From positions 140,001 through 161,839 of the forward strand of contig JAIVFJ010000152.1 in NCBI GenBank assembly GCA_025765615.1: a stretch of 21,839 nt of DNA, given 5' to 3'. This document shows, piece by piece, positions 1 through 9,453 of this stretch. The position numbers were made by a program, and so were the translations under genes. The notes under the pieces are model-generated. The model had not been told where the DNA came from. It saw nothing but the letters and a program-made list of their open reading frames with translations, and did not search any database. This DNA is from Zopfochytrium polystomum (lineage: Eukaryota > Chytridiomycota > Chytridiomycetes > Chytridiales > Chytridiaceae). Position 1 is the first letter of the stretch, and every line of letters starts with the position of its first letter.

Positions 1-585
1 AGAGGAGGAGTTGAGCAAAGAAGAGGTGTGTAAAAACGACTGAAACCAAAACAACGGGTGTTTGGGGCAGGTAAGCAACTCTTCAGAAAGGTCCAGCTTC
101 CGCGTTTCAAGGTGCGACAAAAGACGGACACAAAGAAAAGAAAGAAAGGCAACGCGCGCGAAAACGGGTAACCAGGAATAGCGACGTGAAAAAGCAAGGT
201 TAGGGAAAAACAGTTTGGGACAGCCACCCCGCATTTATCCAGAAATAATCAAAGACTGTCTGGAGGTCAAAGTTGCGGGGAAGGTAACAAAAAGAGCGTC
301 ACAACATACAAGCGTTAAACGACAAAGAATAAAAAAGAGAGGGAAACAGGGGAGAAGCACGTCGCTGTTTTTTTGTGGATACAATGGAATGGGCTGAATA
401 AAAAATAAAGGGGAGGGTTTAGTGTTGTGCGGGGTGATTGGGAGGGTCATAATGGCGAAGGGTGCTTTGGACCGCGGAGGGAACATAGGGGGCGTGACAG
501 CGCCGCAAGCGATTTCGGCACAACCGCCGTTGGAGCAAACTGCAAAACAGCGCAGGGGGGGAAGGGGGCTTTGCACCGCTGCGCT
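1..585. other. 3' flank of the channel gene, no gene recognised
   Basis: This stretch lies beyond the TAG stop of the minus-strand channel gene at 586-588 and would hold its 3' untranslated region. The open frames here are short, start without context, and resemble no family I know. I see no RNA gene or transposon end. Confidence 0.5.
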
Positions 586-3500
586 CTAGTCGCGCCGCGT
601 GACCAGTTTCCGGTTGACCGGCTCGTACTTGTGCACGAGCGCTGCCTCGGAGAGCGGGGAGTTGGGGTCGATCGAGGCAATGACGACGGGATCCGCGCCC
701 TCGCGGACATCGACGAGGAAGTACTTTGAGATCGCAAGTCGTGTGCAGGAGAAAAAGAAAAGAGAAGGAAAAAGAAGAGTATGGTCATGGACGGTTAGGC
801 AGTGAATGTCGCCGAAATAAAATAAAATCGATTCAGAGTTTTGATTCGTTTCAACTTACAAACTCGAAAGCGGGACCCTTGTCGGATTCCGCCTCCTTTA
901 TCTTTCGTTCCGCCGAGTTCTCCTGCCGGTATTCTTTGTACCGCCAAAACCACCATCTCCGCGTTTTTTGAGACGTCGGCGCCAGGGCCTTTTTCCAGAG
1001 GTGAACCTGGGGGGGTTTGGTGTGGGGAGCAGGATTTGTAGGTGGAAAGATTCAAGTCGAGGCAACCGTTTCACGCCGGGGTGTAAAAGTGACAAGGCTC
1101 AGCTATTAGATTGGTCGGAGCAATCGGCAGTGCGACGACTACCTTTCGAGTCGGTCTTATCTCCCTGGGAATGCCGACCGCCGTCCGCGGCGGAATCTGG
1201 TCCATTCCGTTGCGTCGCCGCCACTGCGTTGCCAATTTGTGCTTTGCCAAAATCCGTTCGTCAATTTCCATTATGAGGCCGGCCCACTGGACCATCCATC
1301 GCTTCTGCGCGTTGCCGACGACCTGTTTCCGAACCGGAAAGGATGGAATTTAAATTTAGACGAGAAGGTGGGTGGGGGGGAAGGGAAATGAACAATGAAC
1401 CCACCCGAGAAAACGTCTGGTTTATAAGCGCGATGAAAACGTTGACGAAAAGGATGTTGCAAAAGAACGTGAAAACCTGCAAGGAGCTGTTAGCGTGCGG
1501 CAACACCAAAAGGCAGCCGAGCTCATACGAGGAAAAGGAGAAGCGTGTAAGAGGTTTGAGTGTTTGAAGAACGGAACGTGTCTGATCATGGACAGGAGGG
1601 GAGAATCGTTTGCGGAGACTGCTGTTTAGTAAAAAAACTACGACCATTGTTTCTCTGAGTGTGCACGCTCACCGAAAGTAGCGCCTTGTCCAAAGAATCC
1701 TCGAAGCGACCAGACAAAAGATCCAGGCATCCAGTTGGCCCACTCCTTGAAGCCGGGGTCATCGCCGTCGTTTGGGTTTTGTCCGGATTTATCGCCGAAC
1801 GGGCCCATTATCAGCCAAAATGCTTGGCTGAAGCCAAAAAGGAAAGCAAGGAGAATGAACCCGAAATTGACGACGTCATCTGTGAGCACTTCCCAGAGAA
1901 CGATGCTGAGTGGACCAAAACGGAAGGATCCTTTCGAAAAGTAGAGAAGAGATATCCACCTAAATAGAGCAAACAGGAGCGGAAGAATGTGCGATTTCAG
2001 TGCACCGTTCGACATGGCGAAAGCCGTTTGCCACTTTACCCGATAATCGCGTAAATCGACCAAACGAACGTTTCTCCAAAGTTGTTGTTGACGCCACGCA
2101 ACCAAACCCCGACGAAAAACAGAACCATGAGGATGAGCTGCACCCAGTTCTCAAACCGACCGAAGCCGGTAAAATACGTGCGCAAGTTCGCGCGCGCTTG
2201 CAAGAACTCCTTTCTGATTTTGTACAAATTCCAGAAAAAGAGTACACCCTCGACCACAAGGCGTTCGCAGTTTGTGAGCAGATTGTAATCGGGGTCGGAG
2301 CGGTTGGCGCCAGTCAGTAGCTTCAAGTGCTGGAGGCGATTACTGTTGTGAGGGTTGAACGTGTAGTCGGTCACATTCACTCCACTCCAACTTGGATCGT
2401 GGAAGTTGCGGTCGTTGGGTAGGAGAAACAGCATCGCGGTGAAGCATATCATGTAAAGGACTTGCGCGTACAGCGACCAGAGGAAAACTCGCCGACCGTA
2501 AAGAATCCATTTGGCCTGCAGGATTGTTTTCATGACGGGATTCTGCAGCGTTTCGGGATCCTGCACCACGATGGAAGATTCAGTTGTAGAGGTTAATGGA
2601 AAATCTAGAAAGGGAACAAACCAGATTCTTCACTGCCAGCTCGAGGGCTGACACTTTGTGATTCATCGTTCTTTCTTCGATAAATGTATCCAATTCGGAT
2701 AAAGGAACCGACTTCTTCGTGACGGCTCCGTACGTCCATAAAGTCGTTGAATACAGCTCCAAGAGTGCATTTACCATGTCGGCTTTGCCTCGGTTGGCGG
2801 CAAGTTGCAGGGGAGTCACGCCATCAAAATTCGCAAACGAATGATCCACAGTGCGTGCCTCTTGTTGGTGCTTTAATTCACTCGCTCCCAGCTTTCCGAT
2901 CTTAGATATATCAAACGGCGGTTCGTAGTGCTGAATGAGCTCAGTCTCCCACAGGACCAACTCATAAAACATCTCTCCCCACGTTGACGGAGTATCGGCA
3001 AGACGGGCTTCGTGAACGGATTCTTGATCTTCCAACTTGATTAAGTTGTCAATGTGCGTGCGGATGGCAAGGAGCTTTATGTCGTTGGGCATATCAAACT
3101 GGAAACGAGCCGTCAACCTCCGCACCCAGTTTTGCGCGAAATGCCTATTTGCGATCGAATCTTCAAATGCATTTCCCGCTCGGATTATCGCTTCTCTGTG
3201 GCTCTCGATTGTCCCATCATCCACACAGTCTCGAAGCAAGGATTTGTACAGGTCTTCTGGTTCTGTCGAGAGCTGATAATCGCACCCCGAAAGCAGCCGG
3301 GATTCCCAGCGGATCAGGTTGTAGAACACGGTACCCCAAAGGCCTTTCGAGTCAGCAATTCTCCCTTCGGCCTCGAGAGCGCGCTCATTTTGGGCCGCGC
3401 TCTCGATCATGGTCAACATTTCGGTGCTGTCCTGCTGAAATCGCTCGGCGACCCGAGATGCCCACGCCACCGCGTCCCGGTACTTGCTCACGCGACCCAG

Positions 3501-5337
3501 CACCCTTTCGGCCTTGTCAATGATGCGCTCGCGATGGGCCTCAATCGCGTTGTCGTCGACAAAGTCTGCGAAATTCTCGAGGAGGATGTGGTCGGGGAAG
3601 GGCGGGGCGTCGTCTAGGATCGCGGCGCAGCCGGTCGCGAGCTGGTGCAGAATCTTGCCGGGCTCAGCGACGGATCGCGCCTCGCCGCTGTCGCTTTCGC
3701 CGCCGCCCCTCTCAAGCCATGGACGCTTGTTGTCGTAAAATCCCCACCACGCGAGCACGTGGAGGACGTTGTTTTGGAGGCTGTCGTAATCGTTGACGTC
3801 GCAGTGCTGATGGTTGACGAGAAAGTCAACGATTCGATGATGGCCGAGGACGGCAGCAAAGGTGAGGACGTTTTCGCCAGTCTGGACCCGGTTTTTAAAG
3901 TTAGCGAGTCAATAGACGGCGGGAAATGCGCTAGGAACTAAAAAGAGGAAGATGCTCACGTAAAAGCTGCCAGTTGACTGAAAATATGTGCCCCTCGCTT
4001 TGGCCCTAAAAACGTCGGCGCCACGGGCAATGAGGCGTTTAAGGACTTTCAAATTGTCGCCATACTCGACAACGGCAATGTGGGCAGCGTGTTGTCCAAA
4101 GTAGTCCACACCTTCGTACACGCTGTTGACTGTGCAGAAACCAAGAGGGGGCAAGTCAACGACACACGTAAGTGTTGCAAACTTTCGCATTATACTCACT
4201 TAAGAGGTCAAGATCCTCATCCGGAAATCGCCGTGATTTGTCCGAATACTCACCATACCCGAGCAGATACCGCAGCATGGTTTTTTTTCGGTGCCATAGG
4301 CAGTAATGCAGGATGGTTTCACCGTCCGGACCTCGTTCGGTAAGAATCTCTTTGCGGACTGCGCGCTCCTCCCTCGCCCTGACGTCTTCCGGCCACTTCG
4401 CAAGCACTTCAGCCATGTCGCGCTCAGTGACACTGATCAATTCCTTGGCTTCTCGGTGAGATGCCCTCCACGTGATGTGCCTCATGAGCGATGCGAACGT
4501 GACAGTGCTTGCGGAGTCGTCGGTGTTTCGCTCACGCTTTTCGTGGTACGCCTGCCACCAGATGTGCAACCTCCAGCGCTTCCTAAACAAACTGTCGAGC
4601 TGGTCGCGAAACTGCTCGCCGGTCGGATCCCGATCCTGGAAGATGGACCAAAGGCTGTCGTTCCCCTCGATCCTACGTACGCGCTTCATTTCCTGAAATG
4701 TATCCTTGTTGAAGCGACCGCGATGGGTGGGGCCTGTCCGCTCCCCACCTGTCACGATGAGGATGAAGATGCCCGAAATGAAGGCCCAGAGTCTCCCCAG
4801 CCACGATCGTCTTTCGAACTGGTCGCGCTCCTCTTCCTCATGCTGCTCCTCGAGAGTGGCGCGATCGACTATGACATCGTCGAAGGCGGTTGGTGTGTGG
4901 TCTCTGGTGGTGCTGGTGAGGAAGGAGGAGCGGGAGTGCGGACGGCGGGGGTTGCCGCATTGTCGGAAGGAAGGGCGATGGATGTTGATGTTGAACGAGG
5001 AGGAGGGCGAGAGGAGGCCAGTAGTAGCGACAGGGGCCGATGATGAGAAGGAGAAGGAGGAGGAGGAGGTGCTGGAGGAAAAGGAGAAGGTAGAAGACGA
5101 GGAGGGGTGGCGAGGAGCGATGGGGGCAAGAGGAGGCGTCAGAGGGTAAGTGCTGCTACTGCGGATGGTGGTGTGCGCGTAAATAAGGTCGTCATCCTGG
5201 CGAGGGGGTGGGGCAGTGGAAGTGGTTCCAATGGCGGGTGTTGGGGCGGGGGCGGCAGATGAAGGGGACAGCCGGGCTGGCGGCGGCGTCGGCGGCGTCG
5301 GCGGCGGTGGTTGAGGATGAGGCGAGCGCCCCCTCAT
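586..5337 (-). CDS. TRPV-like cation channel with ankyrin repeats, ten exons
   Basis: Predicted plasma- or organelle-membrane cation channel of the TRP family, closest in layout to TRPV. Exons read 5337-4200, 4129-3960, 3881-2622, 2560-2040, 1959-1673, 1581-1529, 1476-1405, 1322-1143, 1006-860 and 723-586. All introns are GT..AG, and the total is 1322 codons including TAG. Ankyrin repeats begin near residue 335 (GETILHYCLWH) and 383 (YEGVDYFGQHAAHIA) and continue to about 856. They are split by a duplicated module at about 537-752. Membrane segments: S1 880-903, S2 956-970, S3 994-1010, S4 about 1018-1038, S5 about 1060-1081. The pore loop contains GQGATF (1120-1125) and S6 contains NVFIALINQTF. 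A TRPV-like post-S6 helix (AQKRWMVQWAG) and a basic, Trp-rich tail follow. The ATG at 5337 is the first in frame; the frame stays open upstream without another ATG. Least certain are the start and the 53-nt exon at 1581-1529. Ion selectivity and stimulus cannot be read from the sequence. Confidence 0.82.
2934..3581 (-). repeat. Tandemly duplicated ~100-residue module inside the channel's ankyrin region
   Basis: Copy A (3581-3291) and copy B (3245-2934) in exon 3 align along their length. Shared anchors are VDD-x-x-IE-x-HRE-x-II, a W about 30 residues on, A-x-RF-x-x-D, then a run ending RIAD / RLAD, W-G-x-x-FY-x-L and L-WE or R-WE. Copy B has about 7 extra residues in the middle. Both copies are predicted mostly helical and highly charged. 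They sit between the ankyrin-like stretch ending near NVLHVLAWWGF and the next repeat at NFDGVTPLQLAANRG. I know of no named domain with this pattern. Confidence 0.75.
4200..5337 (-). other. Exon 1 of the channel gene: low-complexity N-terminus and hydrophobic segment
   Basis: This exon encodes about 380 residues. The first 120 or so are rich in Pro and then Ser/Thr/Phe, encoded by GGA/GAA-type triplet repeats seen on the plus strand around 5040-5110. Later comes a single hydrophobic stretch, LWAFISGIFILIVTGG (coding about 4800-4740), ahead of the first ankyrin repeat. Animal TRPV channels have a cytosolic N-terminus without such a segment, so it could be an extra membrane anchor or a re-entrant helix. 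The exon ends at 4200 before a GTGAGT donor. The 70-bp intron ends in TTTCTGCACAG at 4130. Confidence 0.7.
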
Positions 5338-7009
5338 GATGGATGACGTGGGCGGTGGCGGCTTTCGATGAGACAGATTGCGTTTAGTTTGGTCGTCGCG
5401 GAGACAAAGGGACAAGTCATGTGTGAGAGGGACGCATCAACAGACAGACACTGGGGGACTGAAATAAAGAGGCAGACAGACAGACAGACAAAATAAAGGG
5501 AATGATTTCAGTGCCCCCTGTTCTTGAGACGAAGGTTGCAATGATTTTTCTGCTTGACAAGTAATTTAACCCTTTAAGGGTCAGTGCCACTGTGCCAAAT
5601 GCAGCAGAATCAAAGTTGTCCCATACCTAACTTCTGCACCAATGCAGCTTTCGTGATGAAACTAGTACCAGCATGTTCAGAATTGAAAGGGCTTTCTGTT
5701 AGTACCTTTTCACCTTGTTTTACCCAATCTAGATAAATTGTATTTGCAATGAAACTGCAGCTGTGCCAATGGCGGCACGCCTTTCTCCTATTAGTGGACT
5801 GATGTAAAAACTGCACCAAAGTCTTTCAAAATTTGCTTACTACTCCGAAAATGGACATGAATAAATGGTCTAAGTGACTATGGCTCCAATTTTTTTTCTA
5901 TGATGATTCTGTTGAGCAAAAGTTGAAAAACAAAGAAAAAAGGCCAGTGATAACTGGATTTCAAAATGTGACCCATTTCGATGTTTTGCAATTTGCACCA
6001 CACTTGCAAAAACAAAGATGCACAACTACTTGCTTAGTAACAAAGACTGTTTTGGATAGGGACTCTCTGATGATGCTGGCTGGTTGCTCCTTTATTTGAG
6101 TTTTGATGAAGATTCGGTCCATTATGTAGAGTGCAGTTTGAATGGTCATGGAGCCACTTACTGTTGTTTTAGCAATCACAGCATTCTCCAAATGAGACCA
6201 AATTTACACAGCGCATTGCGAAATGACTAAGCTTCAAAATCTTCCTTTTGTTTGAATTTTTTATTGACAAATCTGGCCACAAAAAATTTTGAAAGAATTC
6301 GATGATTTTAGGGGGACACAGACAGTATCCATGATGGATGCAAAATCCACTACAAAGATACCCTGTGCTTTCCTTTTCGACAGGTTGCCTCTCACATTGT
6401 CAAACACCTTTCTTTGATCATATTTTTGGCCGCAGAGCTTTTGATATGATCAAGAGAAACACTTTCCAACATGAAATCCGATGCAGCATTGTTCCAGATA
6501 GTCCAAGTCCTTTGTCCTGGATTTGCAGGGCAACCGTGGCATCGAACACCCTCCAACAATGTTCCAGGAGGTGCATCCTCCAATGTAATTGGACAAAATT
6601 CATGCCCATAGTGGTGAACTGGAATGTGATAGCCCAGGGTGATTTTGCCTACTTGAGCCCGTGCACTGTGGGCCATGGCTGGTCACATAGTGTTGAAGTT
6701 GCAGAGTGGTAGGTGACATTGTGAGTGGAGGTGGTGTCGCAAGAAGGTTGAAGGGTCGAGGAACCAAGGCTTGAATTGAGAACTTGTGCAAGGGAGCGAG
6801 TGTAGCAAGTGACCAAGGGCAAGTGGGTAAAGAGAGCTTGTTTTAGACAGGGACTGGCAAATTGGAGTGAGAGTGCCTTTTTCAATGAGAAAACTCTGCC
6901 CAATTTATACTCCTGCAGGGAGGTTGACCAGTTTTTCTGTTTTGCCTATCTGAACAACTTGCAAACTGCTTCAGACAGGACTTTGCTCTGGAGAGGTGTT
7001 GTAAACCCC
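5338..7009. other. Intergenic region upstream of the channel gene
   Basis: This should contain the promoter of the minus-strand channel gene, but I see no definite TATA box or other element. Base composition becomes AT-rich past 5500. The longest open frames are 94 codons (6392-6676 minus) and 76 codons (5961-6191 minus). They match no family I recognise and have no splice or start context, so they may be remnants of a decayed gene. No tRNA or rRNA is visible. Confidence 0.5.
5471..5490. repeat. GACA tetranucleotide microsatellite
   Basis: About five perfect copies of a CAGA/GACA unit, with a shorter run of the same unit some 30 bp to the left (5440-5450). It lies about 130 bp upstream of the channel start codon. 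Confidence 0.8.
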
Positions 7010-7240
7010 TTCCCACAGAGGGAGGGTGATTTGAAATATTCAGAGCATTTCAAATCAACCCAGCTCTGTGTGGAGCCCTGTGTGCAAACAACTGGTCTCC
7101 CCACAGAGAGGGAAAATGATTTGAAATCTTCAGGAGCATTTCAAATCAACCAAGGTCTGTCCAGAGGTCTGTGTCCAGAGACCAGCCTTCCCACAGAGGA
7201 AAGATGATTTGAAATCATCAGAGGCATTTCAAATCAAACA
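7010..7240. repeat. Three ~90-bp direct repeats, each with a perfect 11-bp inverted repeat
   Basis: Each unit begins with CCCACAGAG and then carries TGATTTGAAAT, a spacer of about 10 nt, and its reverse complement ATTTCAAATCA. The left arms start at 7027, 7117 and 7205 and the right arms at 7047, 7138 and 7226. Spacing is 90 and 88 bp. The sequence between the hairpins varies but shares CTGTGT and CAGAG-like words. The order suggests a minisatellite of a palindrome-containing unit rather than a coding repeat. Confidence 0.8.
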
Positions 7241-7244
7241 GTCA

Positions 7245-7314
7245 CTGGTTCAACATTGGTTCAGACAACAGTGAGCTGCCCTGGTTCAACATTGGTTCAG
7301 ACAACAGTCAGCTG
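7245..7314. repeat. 36-bp tandem repeat, two copies
   Basis: The unit starting CTGGTTCAACATTGGTTCAG occurs at 7245 and again at 7281. The copies are nearly identical: ACAGTGAGCTG in the first and ACAGTCAGCTG in the second. The second copy abuts the poly(T) that marks the 3' end of the old inverted LINE. Confidence 0.85.
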
Positions 7315-7315
7315 A

Positions 7316-7960
7316 TTTTTTTTTTTTTAATTGTTCCAGCCCCAGAGGGGCTGCCAGGAAGAGAAAGAGCCATCAACAGTGAACTGTAATGGACTAGGTC
7401 CAGGTATCACCTCAGCAAACTCACCCCATGCGTTACGGACTTACAGGGTCGTCAGGCATCTCCACTGCACATAGAGCCACAATGATCAAAAGGGAAAAAC
7501 ACAGAATCAAGAAAATAGAGAAGTAAATCAGAAGGAGGTCAGTGTAAGAGAGGGGAACAGCTGTGAAAAGTCAGAGGGTTGGAAGTCAGAGGGTTGGGAT
7601 AAGACAGATTAGGCTACGGCCCATGTCAAGATTGAGAAGGGCAACAGTGGGATTAGTGAACGTTGGGGGGCTCAGCAGGAGATGGGTGACGAGTGGCTCT
7701 TGCTTGTTGGCATGAGGGAAGTTGTATTGTGTGGTGAAGCCAGATAATGCCTGCAACAAGTTTTATGTGGAGGAGTTAGTTGGTCAATCCATCTGGTAGA
7801 AGCCTTGGTGCATAAAAGCCAGATGCCTGGGCAAGTGTCAGTGGAGTGCCAGCGACTACATGTGGTGCAGCAAGGTTGAGAGGGTTGTGAAGAGCTGTTA
7901 TGAGTTCTGTGGGATGATGGAGTGGGAGGGAGAGAAGAGTTGACGATTGGAGAAGACAGT
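7316..7960 (-). mobile_element. Old 5'-truncated LINE, segment 1 (3' end with poly(A))
   Basis: On the minus strand this matches the last ~630 bp of the full-length LINE (about 16915-17541). It includes the 3' untranslated region, the terminal stem-loop (plus-strand 7336-7353) and a poly(A) seen as T13 at 7316-7328. It is broken at 7960 by a solo LTR. Many substitutions and small indels against the full-length copy show it is older. The match reaches the C-terminal knuckle coding region but is not an intact frame. Confidence 0.9.
7956..7960. repeat. Left target-site duplication of the solo LTR
   Basis: ACAGT here and ACAGC at 8270-8274 flank the solo LTR. The uninterrupted full-length LINE reads the reverse complement of ACAGTGGGTG at this place, so the duplicated 5 bp are ACAGT, with one later T to C change on the right. 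Confidence 0.8.
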
Positions 7961-8024
7961 TGTTATGAATCACCCTCTGGAAACCTCTGGAACCTTCTAG
8001 GACATTCCTTCATGGAACCTTGTG

Positions 8025-8042
8025 GAACCTTCTGGAAGCTTC
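8025..8042 (+). promoter_or_regulatory. Heat-shock element in the solo LTR
   Basis: GAA-cc-TTC-tg-GAA-gc-TTC is four perfect alternating pentamers, the consensus recognised by heat-shock factor. Further partial units lie just upstream (GGAACCTTCTAG at 7989-8000 and GGAACCTTG at 8014-8022). The site is about 110 bp upstream of the LTR TATA box. Confidence 0.65.
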
Positions 8043-8153
8043 TTTGCTTTCCTGACTTGTCTTGTTGTCATTGGTATCATTGGTATCATTGTATTACTAA
8101 ATGCTCTTTCTGGAACTTTCTTTGAGTTCTTGACAAGGAAGACTCTCAAAAGG

Positions 8154-8160
8154 TATAAAA
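8154..8160 (+). promoter_or_regulatory. TATA box of the solo LTR
   Basis: TATAAAA followed by GGGGGATGGG. It is conserved at the equivalent position in the right-hand LTR (19441-19447, minus strand). Confidence 0.7.
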
Positions 8161-8269
8161 GGGGGATGGGGGACCTGTCCCATCCCTCAAGTGAATTACT
8201 GTTTCCAATACAATCACCACTCCTCTCAGTTCCTTGTCTGCCTTGTCCTGTCCTGCCCTGTTCCTGACA

Positions 8270-8274
8270 ACAGC
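8270..8274. repeat. Right target-site duplication of the solo LTR
   Basis: ACAGC, paired with ACAGT at 7956-7960. The old LINE sequence resumes directly after it. Confidence 0.75.
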
Positions 8275-8636
8275 GGGTGAGAGGCTGCAGAGCGAAGGTG
8301 AGAGGCCTGGGAATTTGGTGGAGGGGATCTGCGGGGCTTGGAGCGCTTGTCAGAGGGCTTGATGGACTTTGACTTCTCCCAAGAGATAGTGTTAATCCAA
8401 TTGAGTCGATGGGCGTCAAGAAGGAGCTGATGGAAAGCGGTGACAAGGGTTTTAAGGACAGAGGCAGCAGGGTTATCACATGAGAATAAGGTGTCATAAA
8501 AGGATTGAGGAATGAAGCCACGAAGGAGGGAGGAAAAATTGATACAAGATTGATGATCAAAGTGAAATTCAGGGTGGGAGAGCCAGTAAATGGGATGGGC
8601 TTGGGAAGGAGAGCAACCATGAGGTGCAGGAGGAAG

Positions 8637-8720
8637 TGAAAAAACAACAACAACAACAACAAAAAAAAACAACAAAAAGAACAAAGAAAAAAGAAAAAAG
8701 AACACCTTCGATCGTGTACA
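8637..8720. repeat. A-rich filler with CAA repeats replacing a deleted LINE block
   Basis: About 84 bp, beginning with CAA triplets and followed by AAAGAA-type runs and ending ATCGTGTACA. It is absent from the full-length LINE and sits exactly where about 609 bp are missing. It looks like filler inserted during repair of a deletion, or a small A-rich insertion. Confidence 0.7.
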
Positions 8721-9098
8721 GGGAAGTGGTGTGCAAAAGGCGATGGAGGGAATCAGAGAGAGGAGGTGTGTTGAGCTTGCTGTGCAGATGGGGACTAAAG
8801 GAGTTTGAGGAAAAGAGTTTCTCAAAGGTGTGAACCACTCGAAGATCGTCAAGTTGAAAAGTGAGGGGCAGGGAAAGCTTTGCAGTGCTGGTGAGGGCAG
8901 CAAGGAGAGCAGCGATTTCAGCAGTTGTGGAAGAGGCAGAGAGTGGAGGGAGGACAAAAGAAAACTCAAAGTTAAGCTCAAGGCAAACAACAGAGCCAGC
9001 CATGAAGCCCTCATTGCGAAGGGAGCCATTGGTGTCAAAGGTCAAGGATGGGTGGGTATGAGCAAGTGCAGCAGGGAGGAGGGGCATGTCCATTGGTT

Positions 9099-9113
9099 GA
9101 AAGCAGGGACTCG
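9099..9113. repeat. Left target-site duplication of the full-length LINE
   Basis: GAAAGCAGGGACTCG, repeated without mismatch at 17542-17556 just after the poly(A). Joining the two flanks restores continuous old-LINE sequence. Confidence 0.95.
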
Positions 9114-9333
9114 GAAAGGAAAAAACCTTGTCAAGAGACACTCAAGACTGCACCCTCCACCACCACCACCACCCCCCACCACCTTGCCACCGCCCTCCAC
9201 CACCTTCCCACTGCCAGATCAACGTCAGATCAACATCAGATTGTTGTCAGATCGTCAGATCATCATCAGATCGACTTCAGATTGACTCCAGAACCCTCCA
9301 CCACCACCCCCTACCGCTTTGCCACTGCCAGAT

Positions 9334-9341
9334 TGACGTCA
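9334..9341. promoter_or_regulatory. CRE-type palindrome TGACGTCA in the LINE 5' repeats
   Basis: Perfect TGACGTCA, the ATF/CREB bZIP site, within the CAGAT repeats. It also occurs at 9446-9453. Given the repeat composition (TTGACGTCAGA variants of TTGACTTCAGA), it may be chance. Confidence 0.35.
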
Positions 9342-9445
9342 GATCTTCATCAGATCGTCAGACCATCGTCAGGTCAACGTCAGTTTGACTCCAGATCATC
9401 AGATTGACATCAGATCTTCATCAGATTGACTCCAGATCGTCAGAT

Positions 9446-9453
9446 TGACGTCA
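9446..9453. promoter_or_regulatory. Second CRE-type palindrome TGACGTCA
   Basis: Identical to the site at 9334-9341, in the same repeat context and about 300 bp upstream of the ORF1 start. Confidence 0.35.

Larger units (their letters stand above)
7961..8269 (+). mobile_element. Solo LTR of a Ty3/gypsy family
   Basis: A 309-bp LTR running TGTTATGAAT to CCTGACA, in plus orientation. It matches the reverse complement of the LTR at 19332-19684 but lacks that copy's 44-bp duplication. It has a TATAAAA box at 8154-8160 and heat-shock-type motifs upstream. No internal gypsy sequence is attached, so it probably arose by LTR-LTR recombination after insertion into the old LINE. Confidence 0.92.
8270..9113 (-). 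mobile_element. Old 5'-truncated LINE, segment 2 (RNase H region, internally deleted)
   Basis: This continues the old LINE past the solo LTR. On the minus strand, frame 9141-8569 reads an RNase H start with the catalytic Asp (LTFDTNGS), Glu (STTAEIAALL) and second Asp (FQLDDLRVV). A block matching about 15916-16524 of the full-length LINE is then missing and replaced by an unrelated A-rich filler (8637-8720). The missing block holds the catalytic His/Asp end of RNase H and the first zinc motif, so the copy cannot encode an active enzyme. The full-length LINE cuts it at 9113. Confidence 0.88.

Noticed and set aside
427..805. Several 60-110-codon frames on both strands at the left end
   Set aside because: They overlap the final channel exon or its 3' flank, and none has recognisable motifs.
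4306..5043. A 245-codon plus-strand open frame
   Set aside because: It is antisense to exon 1 of the channel gene, which has ankyrin similarity and consistent splice sites. The plus frame shows only composition-driven runs.
5961..6676. Minus-strand frames of 76 and 94 codons as a possible decayed gene
   Set aside because: They look more protein-like than random (Cys/His-containing stretches), but I recognise no family and cannot join them, so I did not call a gene.
7304..7311. ACAGTCAG shared with 18276-18283 as the old LINE's target-site duplication
   Set aside because: Not called as a feature: only 8 bp match, and four unmatched bases lie between it and the poly(T). It remains possible.
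8226..9038. A 270-codon minus-strand frame
   Set aside because: It lies in the old LINE but in the wrong frame; the RNase H motifs are in the frame of 9141-8569. The leading residues come from the solo LTR.
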